A DNA stretch of 64,000 bases from Fallopia convolvulus (GCA_964016875.1 OZ024724.1:25829962-25893961); one strand, 5' to 3'; positions 8,777 to 21,282 are shown, counted from the first letter of the stretch. Notes: generated from the letters alone by a model not told the origin. Numbers and translations: made by a program.

Positions 8777-11612
8777 TTAGTTTAGGGAAATCATACCTAG
8801 CTCCATGAGAAATTGTACTTGGGGTTCACGATTGAGAGCCTTAGTGAATATATTAACACGTTGCTCACTTGTCCGGTACAAATCCATGGTCAATAATCCT
8901 TTCTCAACACATTCACGAAGAAAGTGATGACGTATCTCGATATGCTTGGTTCGTGAGTGCTGTGTAAGATTCTTTGAGATGTTGATGGCTCTTGTATTGT
9001 CACAAGGAATAGGTATTCCATCATACGTCAAGCCAAAATCATGAAGTTGTTACTTGAGCCATAGAAGTTGCTTGAGCCATAGAAGTTGAGAGCAACTAAA
9101 ATCTGCTTCTTGGACGTCCATGACACAAGACATGGTCCAAGAAATTGAGCCATTCCAAAAGTACTCTTACGATCAACCTTGTTCCCAACACAATTAGCAT
9201 CCGTGTACCTGACTAGACCAAAGTCACAAAAGGTTGGGTACCATAAGCACAAATCATCAGAACCTTTGAGATACCTTAGAATAGACTTGAGATGAGTTTC
9301 TCTTAAATCGAACTAAAATCTAGCAGATAAGCATACGCTAAACATGACGTCCGTTCTACTTGTCGTGAGGTATAGTAGTGAACCTATAATACCTCAATAC
9401 AAAGTCTGGTCAACCTTCTTCTCATTCTCATCTTTTCCTAAAGAAGTGGTGGGGTAGATAGGTGTATCAAAGGATTTTGAATTATCCAAGCCAAACTTTT
9501 TGACACACTCCCTTAGATACTTTTGTTTATGAACTCTTGTACCCTCACTTCCTTGAACAACTTGAAGTCCTAAAAAGAACTTAAGTTCACCAACCATACT
9601 CATTTCAAATTCACTGGCCATGAGGTTGGCGAACTTCTTCACAAGTTTATCATTTGTAAAACCAAAGATGATGTCGTCAACGTAGACTTGTACAACCAGA
9701 GTGTGCTTTCCCTCTTTAAGAAGAATAAGGATCTTATCCACCTGTCCTCGAACATATCCGTGTTGTAGCAAGAACTGAGAGAGCTTGTCATACCATGCTC
9801 GTGGCACTTGCAACGTGTTCCAAACACAGTTCTGTCTTTGGGTCATAGAACTAGGTGCCAAACCTTGTTTTTCTCAAATTGATGAAGTTCTTCTTGCATA
9901 GCACACACCCAATGTGGATATTTTGGAGCTTGATCCACATTCTTGGGTTCCATAATAGAGAGAAATGCATTGAAAGCACAGAAACTATGAAGTGACGAAC
10001 GTGTTTGAACACCTTTTGAGTAGTCAGAGATGATGTTGGTAATTGGATGAGCATCTTTTTGCTGATAGTGCTACTGTAGTTGAGTGAGGTCAACCACCTC
10101 ACTACTATGATCCTGCTCGGTGCTGGAATTATCAATCTTTGCAGCTTCTACACTTTGATTGGGCTCAACATTACCAGAAACTTCATTTTCTTCTATTTCT
10201 TCTAGAGTTGGCATATCAGAATTGTTTGGGTCATCCACCTGTTCGGGGTTGACAACCTTTGGAACTTGAACAACTTCCATAATACGAACTTCTGACTCAT
10301 CTTCGTCGATAATAGAGCTTCCTCCCATAGTGTTTTCATCAAACACAACATGAACACCCTCCTCTACTTTTCTAGTTTGCTTGTTGAAGACTTTGTAGGC
10401 CTTGCTATGTTGAGAGTAGCCCACGAAGGTTCCTTCATCACTTGTAGCATCCACCTTACCCAGATTATCTTTGCCATTATTATGTAAGAAACATTTGCAA
10501 CCAAACGTACGCAGGTGAGCAACCTAGGTTTTCTTCCTCCCAAAAGCTCATATGGTGTTTTCCCAAGAAGAGGACACACCATAGCTCGGTTCAGTACATA
10601 ACAAGCAGCATTGATAGCTTCACCCTAGAAATTCCTTGGTAGACCACTTGAGATCACCAGAGTTCTCAAAATATCCTCCAAAGTACGATTCTTTCTCATA
10701 ACTACACCATCCTGTTGAGGAGTTCTTGGGGCAGAAAAATTGTGACTTACACCATTTTCTTTGCAAAAGTCCAAGAACTGAGCATTTTCAAATTCTGTGC
10801 CATGATCAGATCAGATTGAAACTAAAGGTACTCCAAGCACCTCTTATGTTAACTTCCTCCACGCACTGAATTCTTTGAATACATGGTCTTTAGAAGACAA
10901 GAAAAACACCCAAGTATACCGTGAAAAATCATCAACAATAACATAAACATATTTATTACCTCCTCGATTTTTCATGCGCATAGGTCCACAAAGATACATA
11001 TGAATTAATTCTAAAGGCTTAGATGTACTTACCTCCTTTTTCGATTGAAATGAAGATCTAACATGTTTCCCTTTCACAGAAGCTTCACAGATTTCATACT
11101 TGTTAATCAATCTTAGTTAACCCACATACCAAATCCTGAATGTGAAGTTTATCGATAAGTTGTAGACTTGCATGACCAAATATATTGTGTCAAAGGTCGG
11201 TAACGTCTTCGGCCACTTAAAAACACAACTTTTCTTCAGGTAAGAGTCAGGGAACAACTTTATAAAGATTGTTCTCACAAGTTCCCTTCAGAAGAGTCTT
11301 ACTTGAGCTAACATCAACTAAAAGACATCCATGAGAATGAAAAACCACTTGATAGAGATTGCTAGCACATAGTTGGGAAACACTCAAAAGATTGTATCTA
11401 AGACCTTTGACATAACTAACGTTGTTGACACAAAAGTTCTTTGAAATTCTTACCTTTCCAATACATACGACCTGTCCCTTACTATTATTACCGAAGGTGA
11501 TGTTGCTACCTTCTTGTTGATGAAGTGAGATGAATGACTCAAAACTTCCCATCAGAGTTGAACACGCACTATCGAAGAACCAGAGACCGCTTTCTCTCAC
11601 TTCATTCTGCAC
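8777..11612 (-). pseudogene. copia pol remnant: protease, integrase, RT, RNase H
   Basis: Read right to left, the protease lies at 11612-11247 ('WFFDSACS', with a DSA in place of the usual DSG). Integrase core pieces are at 11110-10364 ('LCGPMRMK', 'YTWVFFLS'). The RT is at 9861-9394 with an intact 'YVDD', and RNase H runs from 9252 to 8777 ('YTDANCVG', 'HHFLRE'), ending 'GMISLN'. Many frameshifts and stops separate these segments, and an 18-bp tandem duplication near 9040-9080 repeats 'FYGSSN'. The gene is dead. Family and domain order are clear from the motifs. Confidence 0.9.
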
Positions 11613-11620
11613 GGTATAAG

Positions 11621-13251
11621 TTAGTTTTTACGAACCCAGAGTTGTTTAACAACTCTTTTGGGTTGGACAACGTGATGACTTTCAAAACATCTTTCATTAT
11701 AGACTCTCTCAAGATCTATGATGGGCTCACATTCATTAGCATCCCAAAGTCCATAAGATTTTCTATCTCTTTTCTTTTTCCTGTAGTTATGTTGAAGATG
11801 ACCTTCTTTTCCACAGTACCAAAAAGTTTTATGACTCTTAAGACCAACGTACTTGTTGTACCCAGGATAGACCGGTGTGTTGTTAATATGAGCTTGAAAG
11901 TCAATTTTTGATGGCTTCAAGTTCTCAACTTGTTTCTTCCAGATTTTGTGCGCTTTCTGGCCTGAATACCACGGTTGCTTACCTTTGCCTAGGTTCCCCA
12001 CCTCGAAAGTGGAACAACTTCCCTTGTTGTTACACACAGGTGTGTTACCTTTAGGTTCGGGTGGACACTGAGTTTCAAATCCTTAGGCACATAGGAATAT
12101 CCAAGTCCAGGACTTGAAGTTACACAAGTTTTAGCAAATTCTTCAGCAGCTTTCTTAGCAACAAACTCTTCTATCCATTTTTTCTTTTTAGACTTATCAC
12201 TAGCCTTTTTCTTTCCATGGTCATTAACTAACTTAGCATTACCAAGTTTCAGCATGAGATTTTCTCCTTCAAGGTTAGTTACTTTCTTTTCTAAGTCATC
12301 CACTTCAGTTTTAAGATTATCACAAGTTTTGCAAGCAATAGACTAAAAATCGAAAGACTTCTTTTCTAACTTAGCATATTTAAGAGACTAACCTTCATTA
12401 TCATCCATTAAGTTAGAGATGGTGTCTTCTTTTTCTTTTTCATCAAGTTTTTCACTGAGTTCGGTAACCTGAATTCACAACTTCTCAATGATAGCATGCA
12501 ACTGTTCTTTAGTTTTATTGGACAAGATAGACGAAAGTTCAGAATTTTTTACCTCCTTTGGAGTGTATATATCCATGAAACATGTTTCTCCTTGTTGACT
12601 TGCTTCATCTTCAGCATCAGAATCATCCCAAGTGGCCAACATAGCAGTTTTGTCACCTTCCGACTTCTTTTTGACACAATTTCCTGCAAAGTGTCCCCTT
12701 CTTGAGTAGTGGTATCAGATGATCTCCTTCATATCTTTGACTGGTTCCGTCCCTTTTTGGATGGAACTTTGCCGTTACGATTCCAAAGCTTCTTCATGGC
12801 TCTTGTGATGAGGGAAACCTCATCATCACCATCAGCTTGATCATCATCACATTGAGCAAGATCGAAAGCCTTTTCTACTTTCAAGGCAATGTTTTTGACC
12901 ATGTTAGTTTCAAGGCGATCATCTCGCCTTTGTTTAATTCCTCCATACATGGTCAATTTTACAACAACGTCTTCCAAGGTGAGTGAATTGCTTTCATTGT
13001 TAGTTAGCAACACAGTAGCAGCCTCGTTCCATTTTGCATTAAGCCCTTGGATCAACTTGCTAACCTGCTTCCATTGAGGAAGTTTTTCATCAAGCGATTC
13101 AAGTTGGTTCACCACAGCTTCAAATCTTGAGTGATAATCACCCAAGGATTCATTCTTCTTTTGACTCATTCCTTCATACTCCCTTTCTTGAGCAATGATG
13201 CGATCCTTCTTCACATCATCATTTCCTTGGTGAAGCCTTATAAGAGCATCC
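11621..13251 (-). pseudogene. copia gag remnant, C-terminal part
   Basis: Minus-strand frames give a gag body (13214-12729), a zinc-knuckle-like 'RRGHFAGNC' near 12700-12660, an acidic stretch, a lysine-rich coiled region (12303-11989) and a second knuckle-like 'GKEGHLQHNY' that has lost its outer cysteines. The frame stops at TAA 11623-11621, just upstream of protease. A GAG|GTAA site (GT at 12552-12551) and an AG at 11608-11607 frame a candidate intron matching the one in the intact copia element. The right end at 13251 is the insertion site of the non-autonomous element. Confidence 0.8.
13247..13251 (+). other. target-site duplication CATCC (left copy)
   Basis: CATCC here is repeated at 20906-20910. 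Removing the element and one copy rejoins the minus-strand copia gag frame. Confidence 0.95.
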
Positions 13252-15108
13252 TGTTGGTGATTTGTGTCAAGTCATCAAATCCCTATTAGAGCATGTTGAG
13301 GTTATCAAGTCATATTGGTAATGTCGATTGGTATATTGACATATATGACTTTCCATGATGGTTAAATATTTGTCATAAGATCCAAAGGTTAGTCACACAC
13401 CACCACTAAGACAAGGAACCTCGTGTGCACCGTGGCAAGGGCGCGCCTTGAGTATGGCAACGCTCGGTGCAACGGCTCGGTGCAAGCGCGGGACTCGGCT
13501 TGGACCTCGGTTTTGAGGTTCAAGGCTCGGCTTGGTTGGGGCGCGCCTTGTATGTGAACTTGAGGTTCAAGACACGATTGCAAGGGCGCGCCTAGGGTAG
13601 TGCGATGGCGCGGTGTGGCTAGTGACGCGGTTGCGAGGCTGCGGTGGAGCTCTCGGCGCGCCTAGGGCACTTGTCCAAGGCGTCAAGCACTTGTTGTGAA
13701 GCTAAGGTATGGTTTTGAGCTTTGTAATTGAGTCTTGTAACTTTGTGCATATTCTAATGTGAATTAGGAAGCTTCTCTAAGCTTGGTAGATGCTTTAAGC
13801 AAGAACCAAAGCTTGAGTTTAGCTTGGCACATAGTTAAATATGCTAGAAAGAAGTTTATAAGCTTCATACTAGCTTAGAGTGAACTCTAGGAGCATAGAT
13901 AAGCTCAAGATTCATTGTACAAGCTTTATAAGAAGCACATGCAGCTAGGAACTAGCTCATGGAAGCTCAATCTAGCTCACACTAGCTCAAGTGAGCTCAA
14001 CTAGGTAGAAATTCAGCTCAACCTAGCTCACACTAGCTCAAGCCAGCTCAACTCACTATAAGCTAGATCATGGAGCTAAGGGGTAGTGATGCTCCCTACG
14101 TGACCTAGCTATGCTAGCTAGGTGGTGGGGCTGCTGGGCCGGCCCAAGGGGCACGCCTCATGGGCTGTTGGGCCGCATGCTACACGCATGGCATGGGCTT
14201 GGTGCCTTGCCATTTGGGCCGTGTACATGGGTTGTTTGGATTGGATTTTTGGGCTTCTTCTTAGGCCTTTTATTTGTTGAAATTCAAAGGGATTTGAAGT
14301 CCATGGGGGGATGCATGTAGACGCCCCATTTGATGACAAGGAGAGAGGGAAGGAAGTTGAAACCAACTCCCTAAAATCACTCTCGGCCACCCGTGTGTAC
14401 AACCGAAGTAACCGCCTCCCTTGGCAGTTTTTTGGAGGTTTCTCACGCCTATGAATAGGGCATTATTTCGGCCATTTGGACATAAAAACACGTGAGGAAA
14501 AATCAGAAACCTATCCACAAAAATTCAGTGAAGACAACACACTACAAGTCGAGTAAGACTAGTTGTGTTTGAGGGCATATACACGAATGGTTCGAGTTCG
14601 AGAGTGGCATCATGGATCGAAGTTCTTCATCAAGGAAGAAACCTCAAGAGGCGTGGCATGGGCAGAATGTTCAAGTGAAGGACGAGCCCCAAACGTCTTT
14701 TGAAGACGACTTCGTTCGAGTGAAGAGCGAAGAGGAATCGATAGACTCGAATAAGGTACGCTTGTTCTAATAGTCGTGTCTTGCCAACACGTCTATTATT
14801 TCATTTAATTACGTTTTCTCCCACAGCGGTATTGCACAACCCTTGGAATGGAATAGGGGCAATATACGTTGAAGGAAAGCGGGATCTCATCCCGTGACTC
14901 GTAGTCTTTATCCAAGTCGAATTACTTAACATGTATAAGGGTCTATGGTGATTGCCTTCGTGGCCTACACCCACGAGACTACCCTTCAATGGGTCTACTC
15001 ATCATGCCTTGATTATCCTAAGGATCTACAAGGATCGACTTTCCTTCAACAAGACAAACCAAACATGCTTAAATGATTGCATGCAAACCCTAACGCCAAA
15101 AACCAACA
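13252..15108 (+). repeat. 5' LTR of the non-autonomous element
   Basis: 1857 bp, TGTTGGTG..CCAACA. It has GGCGCGCC-rich sequence at 13430-13680, an AGCTC-rich block at 13840-14080, a decayed TATA box (CTATGAATAGGG, 14449-14460) and a short ORF start at 14612. The right end was set where identity with the other LTR stops. Confidence 0.95.
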
Positions 15109-15683
15109 TTCTTCAATGTATATTTATGTCTATTTGCTTCGTTTTGTTTATATCCTTGTTTGCTTTGTTGTGGTATTTTGTTAAGTTCGAGGATAAGGCT
15201 AAAAAAGGGGATAAGACGGTGCATAACATTACCTCACAATTGAGGGAAGTCAAGATAGAGCCTCCGAGTCCCATTCGGCCCATTGAAGTACAAGGCGGAC
15301 TCATGGACTTTGACGAGTGGCTAGAAGAGTACAACAAGAGCAATCTATATTGGGATTGGGTCCTTGCTAACGTAAGGTGCGAACTTGATTTCAATGATGC
15401 CCTACAAGGTGAGGTTTTAAGGCCTCAACCCTCCATGGTGATGGAGACTCATGGTCCAAGGCGAGATCATGAGGCAAGGCATGTGTACTCGGCATTTAAG
15501 CGCCATGGCAAGTCTAGGGTTAAGCAATCGCGTGATAAACCGAGAAGAAACATCCCTAGGGGCGTGGCCTTGGGAGATGGAGGGGCTTCGATAGGAGGAA
15601 AGTACTGGCAAGTGGTCTATGGAGACCAAAGGCCAAGGAAACCCGTTTATTGTTCTCTTTGTGGCGTGAGACGCCAAGGCTGA
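14612..15683 (+). CDS. candidate LTR-initiated two-exon gene, 213 aa, function unknown
   Basis: Exon 1 (14612-14755) lies wholly in the LTR, about 150 nt after the TATA position. It encodes 48 residues and ends AATAAG|GTACGC. Without splicing it stops four codons later. Exon 2 (15186-15683) follows a T-rich stretch ending TTGTTAAG and continues in phase 0; the 430-nt intron spans the LTR edge. The product is hydrophilic, with an acidic N-terminal half and a basic C-terminal half ending in a 'CSLCG' cysteine pair. Three V-K-x-E motifs (two in exon 1, one early in exon 2) fit the SUMO consensus. No gag, enzyme or known domain is recognised. The acceptor is not a strong one, so this is a supported hypothesis rather than a proven gene. 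The 3' LTR carries the same exon 1 (20410-20553). Confidence 0.5.
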
Positions 15684-18600
15684 TTTATACTTGTATTTGT
15701 TTCCTATTTTATGTACGTGTGTGTATGTACTTAGCATTAGACGTGTGCTATGAACTATGTGTGTATTTGAATGCCTTGAATAAAGGGCTTTTAGTGTGTG
15801 TATTGATCGTGTTAAAGGATCATGTAATTGTTTATGATTTGAAATAAACTATGGCTTGATTAAATGTTAATCTTAACGACATGTGCGCAAGAAAAGGACT
15901 TAAGTCTAATTCTTGGAATCAACTTGAAAATTTTGATTGTGGTTTCATTCACTAAAAATGATCCAAACCAGACTACCCTCGAGTCGACCACTCTTTGATT
16001 GGGACGACTCATGCTCTAGACTACCTTCGGGTCTACTAGAGTAATTAGATTATCTTCGGGTCTACTAATGTAAGGGTCTACTGGATTGTCCCCCACGTGA
16101 GAGGGCAAGCACATGTTGGCCATGTATGCACTAAAGAACACATAGAAGAGATGGTAAGAGTCTCTTGATAAGATGCATGTGGAAATTCACAAAGTGATTT
16201 CATAAAATTCATGCTTCTTATGAAAAAGGGAAACAAGGAAGTCTTGATTGGTTTAGATTGAGACTTGTAGTATATTTGTAGAGAGCAATGGTTGTATGAG
16301 AGTGACATCTCTCATGGATAAGTCAAATAAGTTTGACAAGGCATGAAAAGTGTCAAATGAAAGTTTGATACTTAGACATGATGAATGTTGTTCATGTCTA
16401 GACCGTTTTATCATATGGTTGAATCCTAAGATTCAATGACTTGTTTAAATTATAAATATGGTTTGATGTTGACAAGAATGAATGTTAGCATGCTATTTTG
16501 CCTTGAGAAAGACATGGAAATGTCGAAAGAAATTGCTTTGCAAAAGGTTTGGGATCGACGCATAAGGTGGCTAGGGTTAGAACCTAGACACGCCTAGGCT
16601 AAGCCATAGGCGCGCCGGGCGTTGTCGTGACTCGGCATCAATCGTCGAAGCGCTAAGCGCTCGTGGTTGGATCCCATGTAGCATCCTAGGCACCCCCTAG
16701 GAGGGGCCGCTGCCTAGAACCCCCTCGGTGCATAGCACTAGACGAGGATCGTCACATGGGGGAGGTGTTGCATCAATCGTAACGCGTTGGCCTAAGCCTT
16801 GGCACGATCTCGGGATCGAGCACGCCGAGGCGCGCCGAGTCTAAGCACTCGGCACATGGTAAGGCCATGGATGCGAGGCAAGGCATGGATTGCTCGGACC
16901 CGACGAGTCGCAAGCCAAGTGCGTAGTTCTCGGTACGATGCGACATGGTGCGTGGGTTCGGACCTCGGCACGAATGGCATGCGCAAAGGAGCGCCACAAC
17001 TGGGTAACATCGTAACCATGGCACGATGGGGTGTGCAAGGCGCGCCGAGGCTGGTTGAAACCGAGCCTTGGCTTCGGTGAAGCGTTTGACGCATGGCGTC
17101 GTTGTGCTCATGATTGGCACATGGGGCGCGCCTACTACAAGGCATTTGTTTCATTTGTTTAACTCAATGAAACCATGTGTTGAAGTCATGTTTGGCTTTC
17201 CTAGTCTAGGATTTAATTAAATTGTGATTGCAGTAGAGAAACTTGATCTTTCACATGTTCCATATGATTGTTTGAAAGGCTCATGTTGCATGTCATTGGC
17301 TGGATGGATAGAACTTGTTTGAGAAATTTGAAAGGCTGATTTTATGACTTTCGAATAGGCAATTTATGGTCTAGAAGAGACTATGAGGAATATGTTAACT
17401 CCTCGGATCCAAGGAAAGTGTCAAGAGTCACTATGGCTTGAAATTGACAACTTTGATTGATTAGTCTTATGGTTGAGAAACCATTGAAAGGATTAATGGA
17501 AATAATGACATGGTTGATAAAAGACAAGTCTTAACATGTGTGTAAACACTTGTGATAAAGATGATTGTCATATGAGCATAACTCTTCTATTTTTCTTTAA
17601 TGGAAAATTATAAGAAAGAATAATTGAATCATCTACTTGCATAGATGATGATCCTATGGAAACTTCCAATGAATTGGTGGTTAGGATGAAGTGGAACATA
17701 AAAGTGGAATACTTTGTGGTTGAATGGCCAAAAGAAAAGAAATGTCATTTGGAAGTCTTTTAAAGATTCAATATGCCTATTGCATGAAGTGATATAGAGA
17801 GAGCCACTTATGGTTGATTAGTGTCTAATGAATCTATATTGAAATGACATGATCTACTTGGTAGAAACCAAGTTATAAGGTTAAAATAATAAGACCTTGT
17901 TCTTCATTGATAATTCATGAAGATGTCAATGTATAGAGGTGAAGGTGGATTAGATTGTTCTAAATCTTCGTCTTGGTAGAAATACATTGAGATGGAAAGA
18001 AGAATTCCATGGTTATACACATGTTTGAGAAACATCTTTGGGTTTATGAACACACGGTTATAAGTTAGGTGTGTCATGACTTGGGGACGCTCAAGTGGAT
18101 ATTAAGATGTGGATATCTTGAAATAGGCTATTTGTCAAAGATATGGTTGATGCTTAAGGCATTGGATGTGTATAGAAACTTTCTAGGCTTGAAAGTTTGA
18201 AAGCAAATTGAATCACTAAAATTTGGAAGACCTTTAGTGCACAATTGGTCGTGAATTCCTATTTTGAGTGATAGGCGCGCATTCTTGGAGTTTTCAAGAG
18301 GCAATTTGCGATACTCCAACTTCATAGTTGGAAAGTGACATCTAAGTATGAGGGAACCTTGTAATGAGGCACATGCCATAACTTAGAGTCAACTCGTTTG
18401 ATTTTTGTTAAGCACATCGAATTTGTTGATTTCTCTCCGAGAAGATTGACATAAGTGTTTGTGCTAATTTCAATCGAGGGATGGGGGTAACAATCCTTAC
18501 AACTCTTAGATTTGGATACCCAATTCCCCTACATCGAAAGGTGTGGGCTGAATTCCATGTGGATAGCCAAGTTGTGGAGTTGGAGAGCATTCATAATATT

Positions 18601-19035
18601 TTATATATTATTATTACCCATCAAGGTTTATGCTCTAGACCACATGAAACCTAGTCTTGAAACAAAGTTTTCATTAATGAGTATTGGTTGCTTATGTGGA
18701 GCATGATAGGAAACTCAACTATGCATATGTGGAAGTATAAGGCTTCTTCCAAGTTAGATTAATTAAGGATGACTAAACTAAAGCATATGTGAGAGGATAT
18801 GGGACGAAAGAGCCTTGTTTATAAAAAGCGTCAAAAGAAAAGGATAAGCAAAAGAAACTCATGTGTGAGAGTTACTACATGTACATAGACAAGTTGATGT
18901 GGTTCAAACCTTAGGAGCACCACGATTCTTTAGTGCATGAATGTGATGATCACAGGATGTAAATTCAAGTCTACGGACATTTACACTTATACATAGAGTT
19001 TGTTTAATAAATTTCGAGTTTTGATGACATGGCTC
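15684..19035 (+). other. non-coding interior of the non-autonomous element
   Basis: No ORF with credible coding character on either strand. It has a short repeated phrase 'CTACCTTCGGGTCTACTAG' near 15975-16080, a GC-rich block at 16550-17140 with several GCGCGCC sites resembling the LTR composition, and AT-rich unique-looking sequence beyond. No copia or gypsy motif was found. Confidence 0.6.
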
Positions 19036-19049
19036 AAATGGGGGAGGAA
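19036..19049 (+). other. polypurine tract of the non-autonomous element
   Basis: AAATGGGGGAGGAA lies immediately before the TG of the right LTR, the expected plus-strand primer position. Confidence 0.85.
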
Positions 19050-20905
19050 TGTTGGTGATTTGTGTCAGGTCATCAAATCTCCATTAGAGCATGTTGAGGT
19101 TATCAAGTCATATTGGTAATGTCGATTGGTATATCGACATATATGACTTTCCATGATGGTTAAATATTTGTCATAAGATCCAAAGGTTAGTCACACACCA
19201 CCACCGAGACAAGGAACCTCGTGTGCACCGTGGCAAGGGCGCGCCTTTAGTATGGCGACGCTCGGTGCAACGGCTCGGTGCAAGAGCGGGGCTCGGCTTG
19301 GACCTCGGTTTTGAGGTTCAAGGCTCGGCTTGGTTGGGGCGCGCCTTGTATGTGAACTTGAGGTTCAAGACACGATTGCAAGGGCGCGCCTAGGGTAGTG
19401 CGATGGCGCAGTGTGGCTAGTGACGCGGTTGCGAGGCTGCGGTGGAGCTCTCGGCGAGCCTAGGGCACTTGTCCAAGGCGTCGAGCACTTGTTGTGAGGC
19501 TAAGGTATGGTTTTGAGCTTTGAAATTGAGTCTTGTAACTTTGTGCATATTCTAATGTGAATTAGGAAGCTTCTCTAAGCTTGGTAGATGCTTTAAGCAA
19601 GAACCAAAGCTTGAGTTTAGCTTGGCACATAGTTAAATATGCTAGAAAGAAGTTTATAAGCTTCATACTAGCTTAGAGTGAACTCTAGGAGCTTAGATAA
19701 GCTCAAGATTCATTGTAAAAGCTTTATAAGAAGCTCATGTAGCTAGGAACTAGCTCATGGAAGCTCAATCTAGCTCACACTAGCTCAAGTGAGCTCAACT
19801 AGGTAGAAATTCAGCTCAACCTAGCTCACACTAGCTCAAGCCAGCTCAACTCACTATAAGCTAGCTCATGGAGCTAAGGGGTAGTGACACTCCCTAGGTG
19901 ACCTAGCTATGCTAGCTAGGTGGTGGGGCTGGTGGGCCGGCCCAAGGGGCGCGCCTCATGGGCTGTTGGGCCGCATGCTACACGCATGGCATTAGCTTGG
20001 TGCCTTGCCATTTGGGCCGTGTACATGGGCTGTTTGGATTGGATTTTTGGGCTTCTTCTTGGGCCTTTTATTTGCTGAAATTAAAAGGGATTTGGAGTCC
20101 ATGGGGGGATGCATGTAGACACCCCATTTGATGACAAGGAGAGAGGGAAGGAAGTTGAAACCAACTCCCAAAAATCACTCTCGGCCACCCGTGTGTACAA
20201 CCGAAGTAACCGCCTCCCTTGGCAGTTTTTTGGAGGTTTCTCACGCCTATAAATAGGGCATTATGTCGGCCATTTGGACATAAAAACACATGAGGAAAAA
20301 TCAGAAACCTATACACAAAATTTCGGTGAGGACAACACACTACAAGTCGAGTAAGACTAGTTGTGTTTGAGGGCATATACACGAGTGGTTCGAGTTCGAG
20401 AGTGGCATCATGGATCGAAGTTCTTCATCAAGGAAGAAACCTCAAGAGGCGTGGCATGGGCAGAATGTTCAAGTGAAGGACGAGCCCCAAACGTCTTTTG
20501 AAGACGACTTCGTTCGAGTGAAGAGCAAAGAGGAATCGTTAGACTCGAATAAGGTACGCTTGTTCTAATAGTCGTGTCTTGCCAACACGTCTATTATTTC
20601 ATTTAATTACGTTTTATCCCACAGCGGTATTGCACAACCCTTGGCATGGAATAGGGGCAATATACGTTGAAGGAAAGCAGGATCTCATCCCGTGACTCGT
20701 AGTCTTTATCCAAGTCGAATTACTTAACATGTATAAGGGTCGATGGTGATTGCCTTCGTGGCCTACACCCACGAGACTACCCTTCAATGGGTCTACTCGT
20801 CATGCCTTGATTATCCTAAGGATCTACAAGATCGACTTTCCTTTAACAAGACAAAGCAAACATGCTTAAATGATTGGATGCAAACCCTAACACCAAAAAC
20901 CAACA
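19050..20905 (+). repeat. 3' LTR of the non-autonomous element
   Basis: 1856 bp, colinear with the left LTR. It keeps an intact TATA box, CTATAAATAGGG, at 20248-20259, and the same ORF start at 20410. It ends CCAACA directly before the CATCC duplication. Confidence 0.95.
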
Positions 20906-21227
20906 CATCCCATATTTGCTTAAATGTCTTGTACTGGACAACCTTTTTCAAGTCTCCAAGGGTTAGAGCATGGTGAAGAACCTTCTTAGCACGAGCGTTC
21001 TTCTCTAGCTTCCTATACTCAGAGCCAACATAGTCCTCCTTCTTTTTTCTTCCTTTCCATCAGCAGTGAGAAAAGTTTCATGACCCATCTCGATATTTTT
21101 TCCAGAGTTGTCCATCGAGTGAGCAAATATAGGTCTCCATTTGCTCGACCCACCAATCATACTCACCAGCTTTGAGCACTGGTGGCTTCTAGAATGAATC
21201 ATTGATAGTTGTGTTTGTTGAAGCCAT
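20906..21227 (-). pseudogene. copia gag remnant, N-terminal part
   Basis: Begins at a minus-strand ATG at 21227-21225 ('MASTNTTINDSF', then a stop), soon after the primer site. Reading continues through 'VLKAGEYDWW'-like gag sequence to 20906, where the inserted element begins. The frame resumes at 13251 on the other side of that element, with CATCC duplicated. It is broken by at least one stop and by indels. Confidence 0.75.
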
Positions 21228-21268
21228 CTTTTCTGTAAATAGAAGTACTAAAACATATTTATAGCCAG

Positions 21269-21280
21269 GCTCTGATACCA
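21269..21280 (-). other. copia primer-binding site (initiator tRNA-Met type)
   Basis: The minus strand reads TGGTATCAGAGC, the standard complement of the 3' end of initiator tRNA-Met, two to three bases inside the LTR end at 21283. This fixes orientation and the LTR boundary. Confidence 0.9.
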
Positions 21281-21282
21281 AT

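Larger units (their letters stand above)
13252..20905 (+). mobile_element. non-autonomous LTR retrotransposon (LARD-like), complete, 7.65 kb
   Basis: Two LTRs (13252-15108 and 19050-20905) with TGTTGG..CCAACA ends flank a 3.9-kb interior. Target duplication CATCC is at 13247-13251 and 20906-20910. A polypurine tract precedes the right LTR, which fixes plus orientation. No gag, protease, RT or integrase is visible inside, so the element must be mobilised in trans. Large size without coding capacity fits the LARD class. By eye the LTRs are about 97 percent identical over the first 500 bp, so the insertion is fairly recent. Confidence 0.93.

Noticed and set aside
14952..15185. N-terminal extension of the non-autonomous element ORF with a hydrophobic stretch (possible signal anchor)
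   Set aside because: It would start in the LTR end without a promoter-proximal context. The T-rich hydrophobic codons look like the polypyrimidine part of an intron, though a membrane-anchored reading cannot be fully excluded.
16773..17154. GC-rich overlapping ORFs in the non-autonomous element
   Set aside because: All frames are open because of composition; no domain and no conservation signal.
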